Source of the DNA: Dipteris shenzhenensis | Lineage: Eukaryota > Polypodiophyta > Polypodiopsida > Gleicheniales | Assembly (NCBI GenBank): GCA_047967505.1 | Contig: CM106539.1 | Reading direction: 5' to 3' (one strand) | DNA length: 64,000 bases | Shown: in pieces, positions 1 through 12,200 of the stretch | Layout of the letters: every line of letters begins with the position of its first letter | How positions within the stretch are numbered: position 1 is the stretch's first letter | Made by a program: the position numbers and the translations under genes | The notes under the pieces: model-generated | The model's input: only the letters and a program-made list of their open reading frames with translations | What the model was told of the DNA's origin: nothing | The model's database searches: none

Positions 1-515
1 CCTAAGAGCATGAGCCTACAACTCCTCAGTGCTCCTCTAGATCGCATCGGCCACCCACGAAGCCCAACCCTCACACAGTGTCGTCTCTAACTGCTCCCAA
101 ATCCCTACCATGACCTGTTGAATCTCCTCGCCCTGTAGGAGGTCCTCTGCAATGCGGACCCTCTTTTGGGGAAGAGTGATAGGAGAACTCAGCCCACCGA
201 ATCTCCGTGTCCTGAAGCTCAAGGCGAGCGGTCTCAATCTGTCACTAAGCCACTGAGAACCTGGGTCCTACTCCTTGAGCCGCTCTATGGAGGCGAGGTC
301 TCTCCTCAAAGCCCGCTCGCGCTCCTAAAGAGTCCTCCTCCGCCTAAGGGCATGAGCCTACAACTCCTCACTGCTCCTCTGGATCACATTGGCCACCCAC
401 GAAGCCTAGCCCTCACACGGTGTCGTCTCTGACTAGTCCCAAATCCCTGCCATGACCTGCTAAATCTCCTTGCATGCAGGAGGTCCTCTGGAATGCGGAC
501 CCTCTTTTGGGGAAG
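1..515. repeat. Two-copy direct repeat, period about 342 bp
   Basis: Bases 1-174 recur at 343-515 with only scattered substitutions. Both copies carry the shared stretches around CATGAGCCTACAACTCCTCA and ATGCGGACCCTCTTTTGGGG. The intervening 170 bp is not repeated within the window, so this is a tandem duplication whose second unit is cut short, or one whose first copy began left of the window. It lies in the presumed gag region of the left-edge retroelement. Confidence 0.85.
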
Positions 516-667
516 GCACAATGCTAGAGTCCCCGCCAGATTCAGCAGCTTTAGTGGTAGCAGACGACGGGGTCCCCAGGATCAAATTGGTGCTTAAGAG
601 CCTTAAGTCCCTCCCAGAGTTGATCCTCCTTGAGACCCTCGAGGGGGATACACTCTGTCAGAGAATG

Positions 668-933
668 GAGATCTCCAACTGGCTGAAGCGAGTCATCATC
701 CGGCCCCAAGTGATAAACATCACATGCAAACACATATAAGCAAGCATAAATAAGCATCACACATATTCCTCTCTATTCCTCTCTCAATTGGGACGAGGTG
801 AATCCAGCCGGCTGAAGCGAGCCATCACCCGGCATTAATCATGATACTACATCACTCGAGGCGAGATGAATCCAACGGATCGAAGCGAGTCGTCATTTGG
901 CCCCAAGTAAAACACATCATGCAAGCACACACA
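668..933. repeat. Three degenerate copies of a 70-bp repeat
   Basis: Copies at about 668-738, 794-862 and 863-933 share the core GGCTGAAGCGAGYCATCA (third copy GGATCGAAGCGAGTCGTCA), followed by CCCCAAGT and CACATCATGCAA-like text. Copies two and three are adjacent. They lie between the 342-bp repeat and the gag-like remnant. Confidence 0.6.
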
Positions 934-1026
934 CAAAAGCAAGATTGCCGCCTGAGGCAAGGATTGATCCGGCACACTCATGGCCACTCCAGAAGGGTGC
1001 TGAGTTGTTCGGAGTAGTCGCTTCCT

Positions 1027-1509
1027 TCATGTTGAAGTGGGCACAGTAGATTGGCATAGAGCCGGTGTCCACCCTGGTACGCCGTCGTAGGGACACAAAC
1101 TACTCGCCCTCCAAACCCCCCTCAAAGCAGACAAAACATCTTGACTGTTTGAGTGGTCCCCTTGCTAGGGTGCGGGTTGCTTGCCCTTGTCTTGCATAGC
1201 CAAACTAATCTACTGCTCAAGCTGCTGTCCCATTTGGGCAAGAGCTGTATGCTGCATAGCCATGGCCGTGGTAAGCTGCTGGCTGAACTCCTGTCCCATC
1301 TGGCGGATGGCACCCTGCAGCATAGAAGCAAGGGTATCCAAAAACGGTATCTACGTTGCCAACGCTTTGAGAGATGCAGGAGAGAGAGGCTGAGTTGTAG
1401 GAATCTCTATACCACCAGTGGATGCACCCGTTGTGGAATGCAGTTGCTCATGCTGAGCAACCTCATCACTATCATGCAATGTATCCTGAGGAGCACAATT
1501 GGGTGTCAT
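1027..1509 (-). pseudogene. gag-like N-terminal frame broken by three in-frame TAG codons
   Basis: A minus-strand frame opens with ATG at 1,509 (MTPNCAPQD) and would give about 160 residues before a TGA at 1,027. It is interrupted by TAG at 1,351-1,353, 1,210-1,212 and 1,165-1,167, all in the same frame. The middle is rich in Gln, Met and Ala (for example IRQMGQEFSQQL and LAQMGQQLEQ), as in the coiled start of many LTR-element gag proteins. All three stops are one C-to-T change away from CAG (Gln). No capsid or zinc-knuckle motif is reached, so the family assignment is inference. Confidence 0.45.
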
Positions 1510-1749
1510 GGTGGCTATCCAGTAGAGAGTAGCTCGAATGCAGGCAAGCAAATGAAGTAGACAGCGAAAACCAGCTGTAATGAGTACCTGATGGAGTGAG
1601 TAGAACCACTAAAAAATCAATGGCAAGGCTCCAAAGACAATCGATGAAGAGGAGTCGAAATGGAATCGAAATGGCCCCAAACAGGGCTGTGAAAGGCCCC
1701 TAAAAAGAGGCTGAAAAGGTGATTTTTTTTAATTTTTTTCTTTGGGGGG

Positions 1750-2000
1750 AGGGGGGGTCCTAACTCACCTAAGACAGTTAGTACAGAACTAACTTAAGAC
1801 TCCTAAGGCAGTTAGGACTGTTGGTTAGCCTCACATAACCATGAGTTAACCCAATCTTGGTTAGTTTGACCTAGCCAAGCCCAACTTACCAAGCCTAGCT
1901 GGTTTGGTTAAATCTAACCTGACCTATTAACCTGACCCAATACTTACCCCAATTAAGACTAACCTAAAGCAAACTAACCTTAGGACTCGATCTAAGTGTC
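1750..2000. repeat. Degenerate TAACC/TTAGG-rich low-complexity stretch
   Basis: The plus strand is crowded with CTAAC, TTAGG, TAACCT and CTAACC words without a fixed period. It lies in the presumed leader of the left-edge retroelement. It is not a clean plant telomere repeat (TTTAGGG). Confidence 0.45.
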
Positions 2001-2286
2001 GGCTAAGGTTAGGGTCGACGGTAGCGTGGGTAGGTGGCGCAGCCAATGGCGTGGGCGGAGCAAGAGGCGGCAACACGATCGAATGGACAGCCAGGGCAGA
2101 CGACGAATGGCACGTTGGGCAGAAACGGACAGCTAATGGTGTGGCTTGTGCTATTGCACGTGGTTGCGGGAAAGGCAGTGGCGACGGAGGAAGATTTGGG
2201 GCTGGTTTGCCAAATGCCCACCTTCAACTCCCCATTTCCAGATTTGGGGCTGGTTCGTTGAATGCCCACCTTCAGCTCTGATAAAA

Positions 2287-2643
2287 TGCAATGGAAGGAG
2301 GCCGGGCTGAATTGGTGAAGTGCCACAGATGGCAGAAAAGGGAGAAGAGGAGAGGGGAAAGGAAAGAGGAGATAGAGAGATAGGAGGGAAAGGGGGTAGA
2401 GGGAGAGGAAGAGAGAAAAAGGAGTAAGGGGTTCGAGAGAGATTGGGAGAGAGAGTGTAGGCTTCATGTAGGAGGAAGGAGGTGGGAGTAGATAGGATTA
2501 GATGTCACATCAAGAGGGTACACAAATAGGGGTGGATGGGGACTTATATAGTCCCTCCACATTTCCCACCTAAGAGGCCTCCAAAGGTCCCCTAAATTCC
2601 CCCTTTTAACCCTTCATTACAAAGGTACGGCTTACAGGTGTCA
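2287..2643 (-). repeat. Putative 5' LTR with TATA box and adjacent degenerate primer site
   Basis: On the minus strand this stretch starts TG (2,643) and ends CA (2,287). It contains TATATAA at 2,544-2,550 followed by a pyrimidine-rich leader. Immediately inside, 2,275-2,286 on the minus strand matches the plant initiator-Met primer site TGGTATCAGAGC at 10 of 12 positions. Boundaries are inferred from TG/CA and the primer site only, because no second LTR is in the window. Confidence 0.4.
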
Positions 2644-3106
2644 CCATGATCTCCAACATAATCTACAAACTTCAGATTGGCGTAGCTTTGCAATCTGCTC
2701 GGCTCCAGAACAGTCACAAGAACTGCCGCTCAGCTTTGGCAGTATATGCCAGCCATGGTTGTTTCCAAACGTTTCACATCATCAAATGTTCGATGTTTCA
2801 AAAAATGATCAAACGTTTGATTGACACATTGCCAATCAATCAAATGTGGGCATATTTTCAGCCCCATACCCCCCTCCCAAAAAAAACTCTCAGAATGATG
2901 ACAATCTCACAAATTCAATGTTTAAACTTGAGACTAAAAAGCTTTTACATACAGGCTGAAGAAACATCAATGTCAAGGTCAAGACCTTGAGGCTGCAATT
3001 TTGCCGCCAATTTTTTCTCAGGCAAAGTTTGATAGCCCCTTTTACAAATGAATTTGATTCTGAACATTTGAACTGTCAGAAAGTAACTATGTGCATCACT
3101 CGTTAC

Positions 3107-3214
3107 CTTCAACTTGGGCTCATGGACAGTTAGAGAACATCCATGTTCTTCAATTGTCACAATGTCCTCTTCTTTGCGTGCAATCTCTTTTCTGTTGAGA
3201 GGCCTTTTCCGGAC
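3107..3214 (-). CDS. Kinesin-13 exon 4 (36 codons)
   Basis: The acceptor is CTTGCAG and the donor GTAACG. The exon encodes VRKRPLNRKEIARKEEDIVT to LTVHEPKLK, motor-domain strand beta-1 and its follow-on. The next exon is not found between 1 and 3,106, where the intron holds a retroelement. Confidence 0.88.
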
Positions 3215-6200
3215 CTGCAAGAAAAGTACAATTGTTGTCATCCGTTAAGTTAAGAAATACATACCATCATACAATGCTATCTCAAATGTAATGAAACATG
3301 GGAATGTGTCAGAAGCCAAAAGCCAACGCTAATTATAGAGACTTCCTTACATGTCAGCTTGAACACAATCCAAAGCCAGGAGTTTAAACCAAATGGAAAC
3401 TGCAATCATATGGCAAAGCAATAATTCCAATCCAAAGAGCATACATAGATGTGAGCAGGACAACATACCACAACTTTGATTCTTGCAAGCCCACTTCCAA
3501 TGTCTTTTCCAATTACGTCCTTTTCAATAAAAGCTGCTCTCATTGGGCTACTCTCGTTTATGGTTCTTTGCTTGCTACTCTGAGGCTTATTATTGGACCA
3601 GAGGACTTCAGCATCATTTTCATACCCTTTTTCAGCAACAAATGGAGAGGGCTCGAAAGCTTCATGCACAGCATCCTGCCAATAACACCAAAGCATCTGG
3701 GGTTATTAACATGCATATCTGTATCTATCCTAATACACATATGCCAATTTTTTCACTGCAGAGTCCTAGCAGTATAGCTCAATGGAACCCTGCAAAAGTG
3801 AAACAATATGCCAGCTCGTATATAGAGATTTCCTTCTTTACTCCCCTGTTAATAATCAGCACTTTATGAGCTAAACTATAGTAATTGATGCAAGGTGACA
3901 ACCTGTCAGAACTCTTAACACAAAAGAAAAAGGCTCCCTAAATATATGTATGTATGTATATCAATATCCATAAGGTACATGTAAAGCCATGCAAAGGACT
4001 GCACTAGAATCAAAAGGAATAGAGAGGGGAAATTTGTGGAAAAACTGTGGATGTGGTGGTTTGGAAAGGGGGAGGGGGGACAGAGAGAAAAGAAAGAAAG
4101 ATATATTACATTTACGAGAGACCTCATGGCCTAATGAGACAAAGTACAATCCAAAGGTAGCTCATACAAGCCACTTTGAGCTGAAGCAAAGGGCCCGCTA
4201 AGGCCCTTGCTGGGTGTTAAAGTGCTAAGCCCTAGTCTCGAAAACATCAAGTACTCAAAGTAGTGCTCCGAATACATATCCAGGCTCCATGGTGGCTCTG
4301 GAATGAGATGCAAAAATGTCTTGTATCTGTGTCTGTCGTGTTGTCTCTCGCTGTGGCAAGGGCTCCGTGATCTCTGTATCCGGTGTGCCATATCAAGAGT
4401 GACACCTGGCTCGGCCAGTCTCCACTGAATAGCGTAAGAATGAGCTGGACCTCTATCATGCGTGCTCTGGTCAGCCTTTGCATCGTGTGAGGTCTCTGTG
4501 TCTCTGGCTCCACCAATCCCGTTACTCGTGTCCCTCTTGAAAGTAACACTGGTAACGTCCTCAGATCTTATAGTAGGCTGGGCAAGTACATAAGAATTGC
4601 TACTTTGTCTCCACCTCTGCTAGTGTGCATACCTGCTCTCTAGGTGTGCCTATGGCTCTCCTTGCCTCGATCCTTGGCTAATGAGACGAGACTTGCATCT
4701 GTCTGATGGCAATCCTCAGTGCATGTGAGAGCCATCTGTCCTCCCGGCATACCTACTCTCTAGGTGTGCCTATGGTTCTCCTTGCCTCGATCCTTGGCTA
4801 ATGAGACGAGACTCGCATCTGTCTCATGGCAATCCTCAGTGCATGTGAGACCCATCTGTCCTCCTGATACTGGGGTCTGACAATCACTCCATCCTCTGAT
4901 ACTCTCAAGAATTGATCATGGTAGAACTGAATCTTGGTGGGGAGCTCATGGTTTCCCACCCAAGTCCATTATGTATAGAGCTGCAGTAGATCCAACCATA
5001 TGATACAGTTGATCTGGGTTATTGCGTTTGATATTGATTCCTTGCCAAGAAGGGTTGGTTTTTGCTGTTGGGCAGTGGCTAGGAGGGCTACAGATAAGGG
5101 CGACTTGTTTGGAAGTGCGTGGTGGGTTGATTGCACCAGAGATTGGCTGTTTGGGGCTTTTCTACAGTTGTTCAGCCGTGTCTGGCTGGTTGGGCACTGG
5201 GTTGTGCAGGTGCAGGAAGCGCACAATCAGTTGATGCCTTTGAGGTTCTGTTGCACACTTGGTTGGCAGGGAGATTGCAGGATTGCCTAGTGATTGGATG
5301 CCTATTCACCACATGAGGTTGAGCAGGGATTGCAGGGTGTGCAGGATATTGGAAGTCTGTGGGCAGTGGTTTGCCTGTGGTGCAGCTTTCAGGAGACCTT
5401 GTAATCATCTGCTTGGCTTTATATGAATATCAAAGAAATACCGCAAGGGGCTCTGGCGTTTGGGGCCAATCGGTGTCCTTGTTTTTGAGTAGGAGCGCTG
5501 TAGCTCCTTGTGATTAAGTTTGTGGTGATTGATTGTTTGGTTAATTACTGTGTATGCTGTAGTTAAAGTGGATCCCACCACCCTTTAATCTATGAAGGCT
5601 GATTTCAGATGACCAGAAACCGGTCCAGGAACGGCAAAAGCAGGCAAAAGCTAGCCTTGCTTTACCCAAAATCCACAAAAATCAGGTCATCAGGGCTGGA
5701 AAACCCTAGATCCTGCAAAGAATAGTTGATTCTGCCCTGGCACAGCCCAAAAGCAGCTTAGAAGAGGTTGCCCAAGCCTAGAAAGCTCCAAAACCAGCAG
5801 CAACAACCCAAAAGCAACCAAAAACAGGTCGAAATCCAGGTAGAAGCAGACAGCATTCCGCGACGCCTGCAGCAGCCCCTAGACAGCCAAGAAACAAATC
5901 ACAACTCCTAGAACAGCCCTTGATCAACTGCGAATTTCCCAGACAGGCCCCTGGGCAAATTGTGATTTCTCCTGCAGCCTCCGAGCAGATTGTGATTCTC
6001 CTGGAAGCTCCTGGGACCTCCTGGCAGTTGGCGATTTTGATCTGGCAGCACATGGCAGCTCCCACTGGTCACGACTGATGATCTGGCTCCCTCTAGGCTG
6101 ATTCTGGCCTCCTATCCCCAAAAACAGGGCTCTCTGCTCTTTTTGGAATCCTGTGCTGAAATTAGCAATTTTTTATTGCACCACTCTTTTGGCCCCCTGT

Positions 6201-9200
6201 TGCACACTTTGGTCCTAGGAATTAATTGCCCAGTAACTGGGCGCACAATTCACAATTTCCAAGGGCCCACTAGGAATTTTAATTCCCCATGTCTCACGCA
6301 CGTGGCCAGACTCTCGCACCCCAAAGGCTCAAGGCAATCACGCGTAAATTATATGAGTCACAAATCAAAGATCCCATAAGTTCACATCCTCATGACATCA
6401 TCTCATGGGATCTAGAGGGATGGGGCATCCAAGCTGTATTAGGAGGGGGATGGTCCATCTCAATACCCTGGCTTTCAAACCACCTAGATATGTGTGCGTA
6501 CTAGGCCCTACAAACCCCACTCTCGGCTAGTCGTCTAGACGACTCTAGTTCCAACTTTGGTAGTCTCCAGCTAGGCAAGGCCCAAACCCTGTGGAGATAT
6601 GTCATCATCTAAAAGATAGCATCAATCTGGAGCAGTGTCATAGCAAACTTTGCCTGTACAATCTAATTGCTTGCTCTAAATCATCCTGGATCCCATGGTC
6701 ACCTATAGCCTCTCGAATCTCTTCCAATCGGCCGCCAATAGGTCACTCCCTCAAAAGGGTGCTGCACATATGGTAGTCGGCCTCACAAGTGTGCCAAAAA
6801 GGCATTTCTTCGTCGGAGGGTCTTGACAATGTGCCTAAAAGAACTCTCTCTCTAGTTGAGCTAGAGCCCCCTGCCCTTGTATGAGTCATGCCGTAGCTGC
6901 ACGAGTCATCGTGAAAACTTTTCTCTTACCTCTTTACTGCGCTATTGGACCTTGTTTTGTGTCAGCTAGCTCCCTCTCTGCTTGCGCCTTCAAGCAATGA
7001 TAATGGGCTCCCAGCTTAGGCTCCCCCCCCTCTGCAATCCTTGCTTTGGGTCGGGAAGAGATCAAGACGGTGTCCACAAGAGATTGCCTCGGCTCCAAGA
7101 CGGTAAGGAATTTGATCATGCTCTGAGAGAGAAACCTTTTAAGACGAAAAATTTGATGCATATGTATGTAAAGCGTGGCAACATGGTCGAGGCTCTCCAT
7201 TTGTTTGACAGCATGCGAAAGCGTGACGTGGTGTCGTGGAAACAAAGATTGCCCCTAGATAGGTATATGACTACAATCTCAACAAGCTCCCCTCGGTAAG
7301 TCAAACTATGTCGATGAAGTATTGCACGTCACGTGTTGAAGATCATAACCTTGGTCTTACCAAGGTTGACTGTCAAGTCTCTCTCTCTGCAAAACCTACT
7401 GCTGAGAAGGAGATGAGGACTAAGTCATCTACGTACAACAGTATCTATATCATCACATCAGAAAGCAAGAATCCATGTCCTGTAGGCGATCAATGAAAGT
7501 CGTGATCTCATCAATGTAGAGTCCAAAGAGAGTCCGTGAGAGGGGGCATCCTTGCTTCACTCCAATCATGCTCGCAATTCAACCTGACAGGGTTCCAAGG
7601 GCACGTACTCTCCCTCTGACAAACTCATGGTTTTCAGAGTGGGGTCGCATATCTGTGCCATACTCCAGGATGTATGATGGAGATGGGTGGCTTACCCTCA
7701 TAAAGAAGCCCCCATCCACAATGGTGGGATCCCCCTCTCGAAAAGAGCTGATCGCCTCATCCATACTATGTAAGAGGAAAGCCCGTCTCTTAGGTCATGT
7801 CAAACGAAGTGATATCTGCTATGCCTAAAGCATCGTATGAGGTCATCAAACCATGCATGGGTTATGGGGCATACTTCCCAGCTAGGGGGCATGCTAGGGG
7901 GCATGCTGTAGAACTGGTTGTTGCAACGTGAATCACTAATAACAAAGTGTCCGAGGCATGGGCAAGGTATGCCTCATCTCCAAGGGATGTCGGTAGCTCA
8001 TGGGACAAGTGGCTCATGTAAACTGCATCAAGGGCGTGATCAAAGCATACCTCGACACGGTGGGGGCCAATGGGTCTCGTCCTAAGGCTGGCATGGTGGT
8101 CGATATGCCGAATCTCATGTAAGAGTAGTCAACACCAAGTGGTGGGGGAGGGGCCATGAGATCATGTACATGTGATACAAAGGTCAGATTAAACCAAAAA
8201 GGAGCCACGTATGGTTGATTAGGAATGATTGTCTTACAAATAAGGCATCAAGACACGTTAGAAACATAAGTGTCTTTAAGGCGTGTGAGGTCAAGGTCAT
8301 ATAAGGCCGCTACCAACCAGTCTTTTTGGGCTTATGGACAGCCCCATCTTGTGCCAACTCCATGATGCCCCCACGTGGACTGTTCCAGCCCTAATCATGG
8401 GCTCCAACCAAACCCAATAAGGATCCTCCCTAGGATGATGCTCATCTGGCAGCCCACATAGACTCTAGATCTCCCTGCACAGCAATACCATTCAGTGCCC
8501 ATATGGCAGCCCTCTCATGGCCACCCTTCTACCCAAACCGTGTATATATATCTAGATGAATCCGAGAACATGCCCAAGCTCATCCTTGGAAAACACAACA
8601 CATGCACCCACGACTACTTGTGAAGACTATATGATTTCAGTTTAGTCTCTCCCAACGAGCATTTGTAGGCAAAAAATGCTTAGACAATTCAGTTGATAGA
8701 GCAATGCACCATGTAAGATTAAAAAACGTCAATTTGAAATTTGAACAACACATGCACCCACGACTACTTGTGAAGACTATATGATTTTATTTTATTCTCT
8801 CCCAACGAGCATTTGTAAGCAAAAAATGCTTATGGTGGGAACATATATCTATACCATAGTTAGATTAGCTGGTCTAAACCCATAATTCAACTCAAAAGGA
8901 CTGGCAACCACTTGTTCCATGCACCTTGCCTTAATGAAACATATCCTCAACTGTTTAGTTGACCCTTGCCGTCTGACCCTCCATCTCAGGATGACCTGCC
9001 CACTCATTCCAAAATTAACCCTAAATGCATCAAATCCTACAATCTAAAAATAACTAGTAAAGCTCATATCTCAGTAATCCATGTAGACAAAATATGTTTC
9101 TCATAAACAAATCCACTAGTTGTGGTGCACCAACTGACTCTCTCAACGGAAGGAACTACGCTATCTTGGTAAGACAGTCAACCACCACAAGAATGAAATC

Positions 9201-12200
9201 AATCCTCCTTGTGTTAGTGACAAATCAACTATACAATCCATGAAAATGTTCTTCCATCTATAGATGGTATTTCCAATGGTTGTAAAAGACCAAGTGACAT
9301 CACTCGCTCTACCTTACTTAACACAAGAAACATCGTGTAACATATTCATGAATATACTTTTTTCTCTTTGGCCAAGATGGAAGCTCATGTCTTCTCAATA
9401 CCCACATGCCCGCACATGGGCCATCATGGCACTATTGAATGGCCTTCTACCTAAGATCATTCTCATTAGGTATAAGCATATACCTAGATGAATCCAGGAA
9501 CATTCCCAAACTCATCCTCTAAAAACACAACATAGTGCAGTTTCAATCTCATGATAGTCACTCACAAAATTGAAAACCATAAACTCCATCATGCATAGCA
9601 TGGACTAGCTACTATGACATCCCCACAGACGTCATCAACACCCAACAGTGGGTGTAGACCATAGTATAAAAATATGCTCTCACACATACAAATCCACACA
9701 CCCACACATACTTGAGCATCCATTTATACAAAGTCTTCGTACTGAGTTTCTATCGGCACTCCGAAGAAGAAGGGCAGACTCAACCATGACGACGGCTAGC
9801 ACTAAAGGAGAAGGCTAATCAAAAGGTAGTCCAAAATCTCTTCATTCAAGCTACAACTGCTTGTGAAGTCTAAACGTTTTCATTTTAGTCTCTCCCCAAC
9901 GAGCATCTAAATCTAAATCTAGCTGATAGGGCAACGCATCATTTAAGATAGAAAGAATTATTACAATACCAGCAGGCCACAACTTGGACGAAAACTTCAC
10001 AAGGTGAAATTCGATACGGAGTTCCAATTGCGAGATTCTTTTGTCCTACACTTCTCTTCTTCCACATGCAATCTTAACCGTATACGCATAATTGATAGAC
10101 AGGTTTTCAACTTCAGTCTCTTCATCATCTTTAGATACACTATGAGCTACTTGTCCTTTCATCTTATTAATTCCATTTCGACAAAGGCTGAAAATCCAAT
10201 GCATCTTCGATTTTCTTATCAACACACACACACACACTTTTTTTTAGTGAAATATATATTACAAGATGGCTATCCAGACAAAAGCTAGTAAGCTGAAATA
10301 GTACATCAAGCGAAAATGTCCATGTAAGACAAATATGCATCATGATCTATACAGTGAGTTTGCAAACAATCCAAGAGCAATTGCTGCAAAGAACGACGGA
10401 AGAAAACAAAAGTAGAAAAGACTGGATCACCAAAGACTCTTTGATTCCTAGCTTTCCAGAGAGTCCAGAGTGCCCAGTAGCAAACCCAGGTAAAGAACAA
10501 ATCAAACTCTGGCCGTTTAGGATATATCCCAAACAACCAGAAATGCTTGCCAAAAACAACCTGAGAGAATCTCAATCTCAATCTGTCCCAAAGGATACCC
10601 AAGAAATTATGTGTCTCAAAGCAATGCCAAAAGATAAGATACAGATTCCCTGGGAGCTAAACACCAATGACAGATAACAGGAGCAATACGTCTGTAAGAA
10701 AAAAACTGTCTTGACGAAACAACCCCCAGTAGAACACGCCATAAAAAAACCTATTGGCGTAATGTGCCAAATCTACTTCAATCTCTTTCTCCACCATTTA
10801 AGTGGACGGTGCAATGCCAAAAGATAAGATACATATTCCCTGGGAGCTAAACACCGATGACAAATAGCAGGAGCAATACGTCTGCAAGATAAAAACTGTC
10901 CTGACGGAACAACCCCCAACAAAACACGCCATAAAAAAACCTATTGGCGTAATGTGCCAAATCTGCTTCAATCTCTTTCTCCACCATTTAAGTGGACGGT
11001 GCAATGCCCAAATCTGATTGGCCCTGTCTGACACCCAAGGTGGTGATCACAAAACTTTATATAAAGAAGAGACTGTTATATGAGATAGCTTCAAAGGACG
11101 AATGGATGAGTATAAAGGAAGAAGGATCCAATCCTGAAGCCTGTCTTGAAGCTCTAAAAGTGGTACTGGCTGAAATGACTGAACCATTCAAGTAATGACT
11201 TGCCATTCTGGACGATAGTGCATACCCAAACCATATTTTACAGCAGCCAAAGGGAAGGATAAAAGAGTGGCATCATCATTAATAACATCTGCAACAGCGG
11301 AAATGACCCTGAGCTTGAATTATGATCTGATGGTAACTACTCTTGAGATCAATCTTGCCAAAGATTGTAAATCCATGTAATGCAGCTAATAAGTCACTGA
11401 TCCTAGCCATAACATATATGTGTTGGCTGGTGATATTATTTGATCCTCAGTAATATAGTACATCCTTGAAAAGAACCATCCTTCTTTTTCTTTAGTATCG
11501 TCGAAGAAGCAAAAGGTAAGAAACTGAGTTAAATGTGTCTCAGCTTGAGGCATTCTTCTAGTTATCTCTGCACTTCAGCCTCTTGTGCAAAAGCTAAACC
11601 ATAGGGTCTGCCCCAGGAATTAGTTCAACTTTATGCTGAGAAATTTTTTTTGGAGGTAACCCAGAAGATTACTCATCCTTAAAACAAATAGAAAACTCAT
11701 CTGCGATCTAATCAGCTAATAAGGTCATCCCCAATCTTGGGTAGCCAAAAAGTTAGTTGATGCATCCTCCAACGACTCTATTGGAAGAATCCGCAAGCTT
11801 TTCTTACCATGCTTTGACCGCCAAAAAATTTCCATAATGGTGGACATGAAGGAAGACAAATCCTTCTTAGTGAAAAAAATCAATGGCAGATAAAACTGAA
11901 TATAAGCCACCAAGATAGACTGAACAATGCGAAGACAGACATGCAGCGGCCAAGTCGCCAACTTCCAATATTCCAGTTTTTCCTTCAATTTAGCAAGAAC
12001 CCAGTCAATCTGTTGACGGCAAGTAATGCTCCAACCTAAAGGACATCCAAGATGACGAATCAATTGAGTTGGAACAATTTCCCCCAGCCAAAGCAGCCTT
12101 TGCCAATCCTTAGAATGCAATGGCAACAAACACACACACGCACGCACGCACGCACAACAAAACAGTTACTGACATATGAGAAGGTCCCGCTATCTCAATT

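Larger units (their letters stand above)
1..2643 (-). mobile_element. 5' part of a decayed LTR retrotransposon (probably Ty3/gypsy)
   Basis: Reading the minus strand from 2,643 downward I see, in order, a putative LTR with a TATA box, a degenerate primer-binding site, an untranslated leader of about 770 bp and a gag-like frame. The rest of the element would lie beyond the left edge, so the second LTR cannot be compared. The gypsy label rests on the order of parts and on the Gln/Met-rich gag-like N-terminus. No pol domain is visible here. It sits inside intron 4 of the kinesin gene, downstream of exon 4. Confidence 0.5.

Noticed and set aside
1750-2000. Interstitial telomeric repeat
   Set aside because: Words are TAACC-like, but without the plant TTTAGGG unit or any fixed period.
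3915-4391. Several short overlapping minus-strand frames
   Set aside because: They lie within kinesin intron 3, have no motif, and overlap each other in different phases.
8690-8745. A tRNA gene
   Set aside because: An A-box-like phrase is present, but I could not form an acceptor stem, anticodon arm or proper B box.
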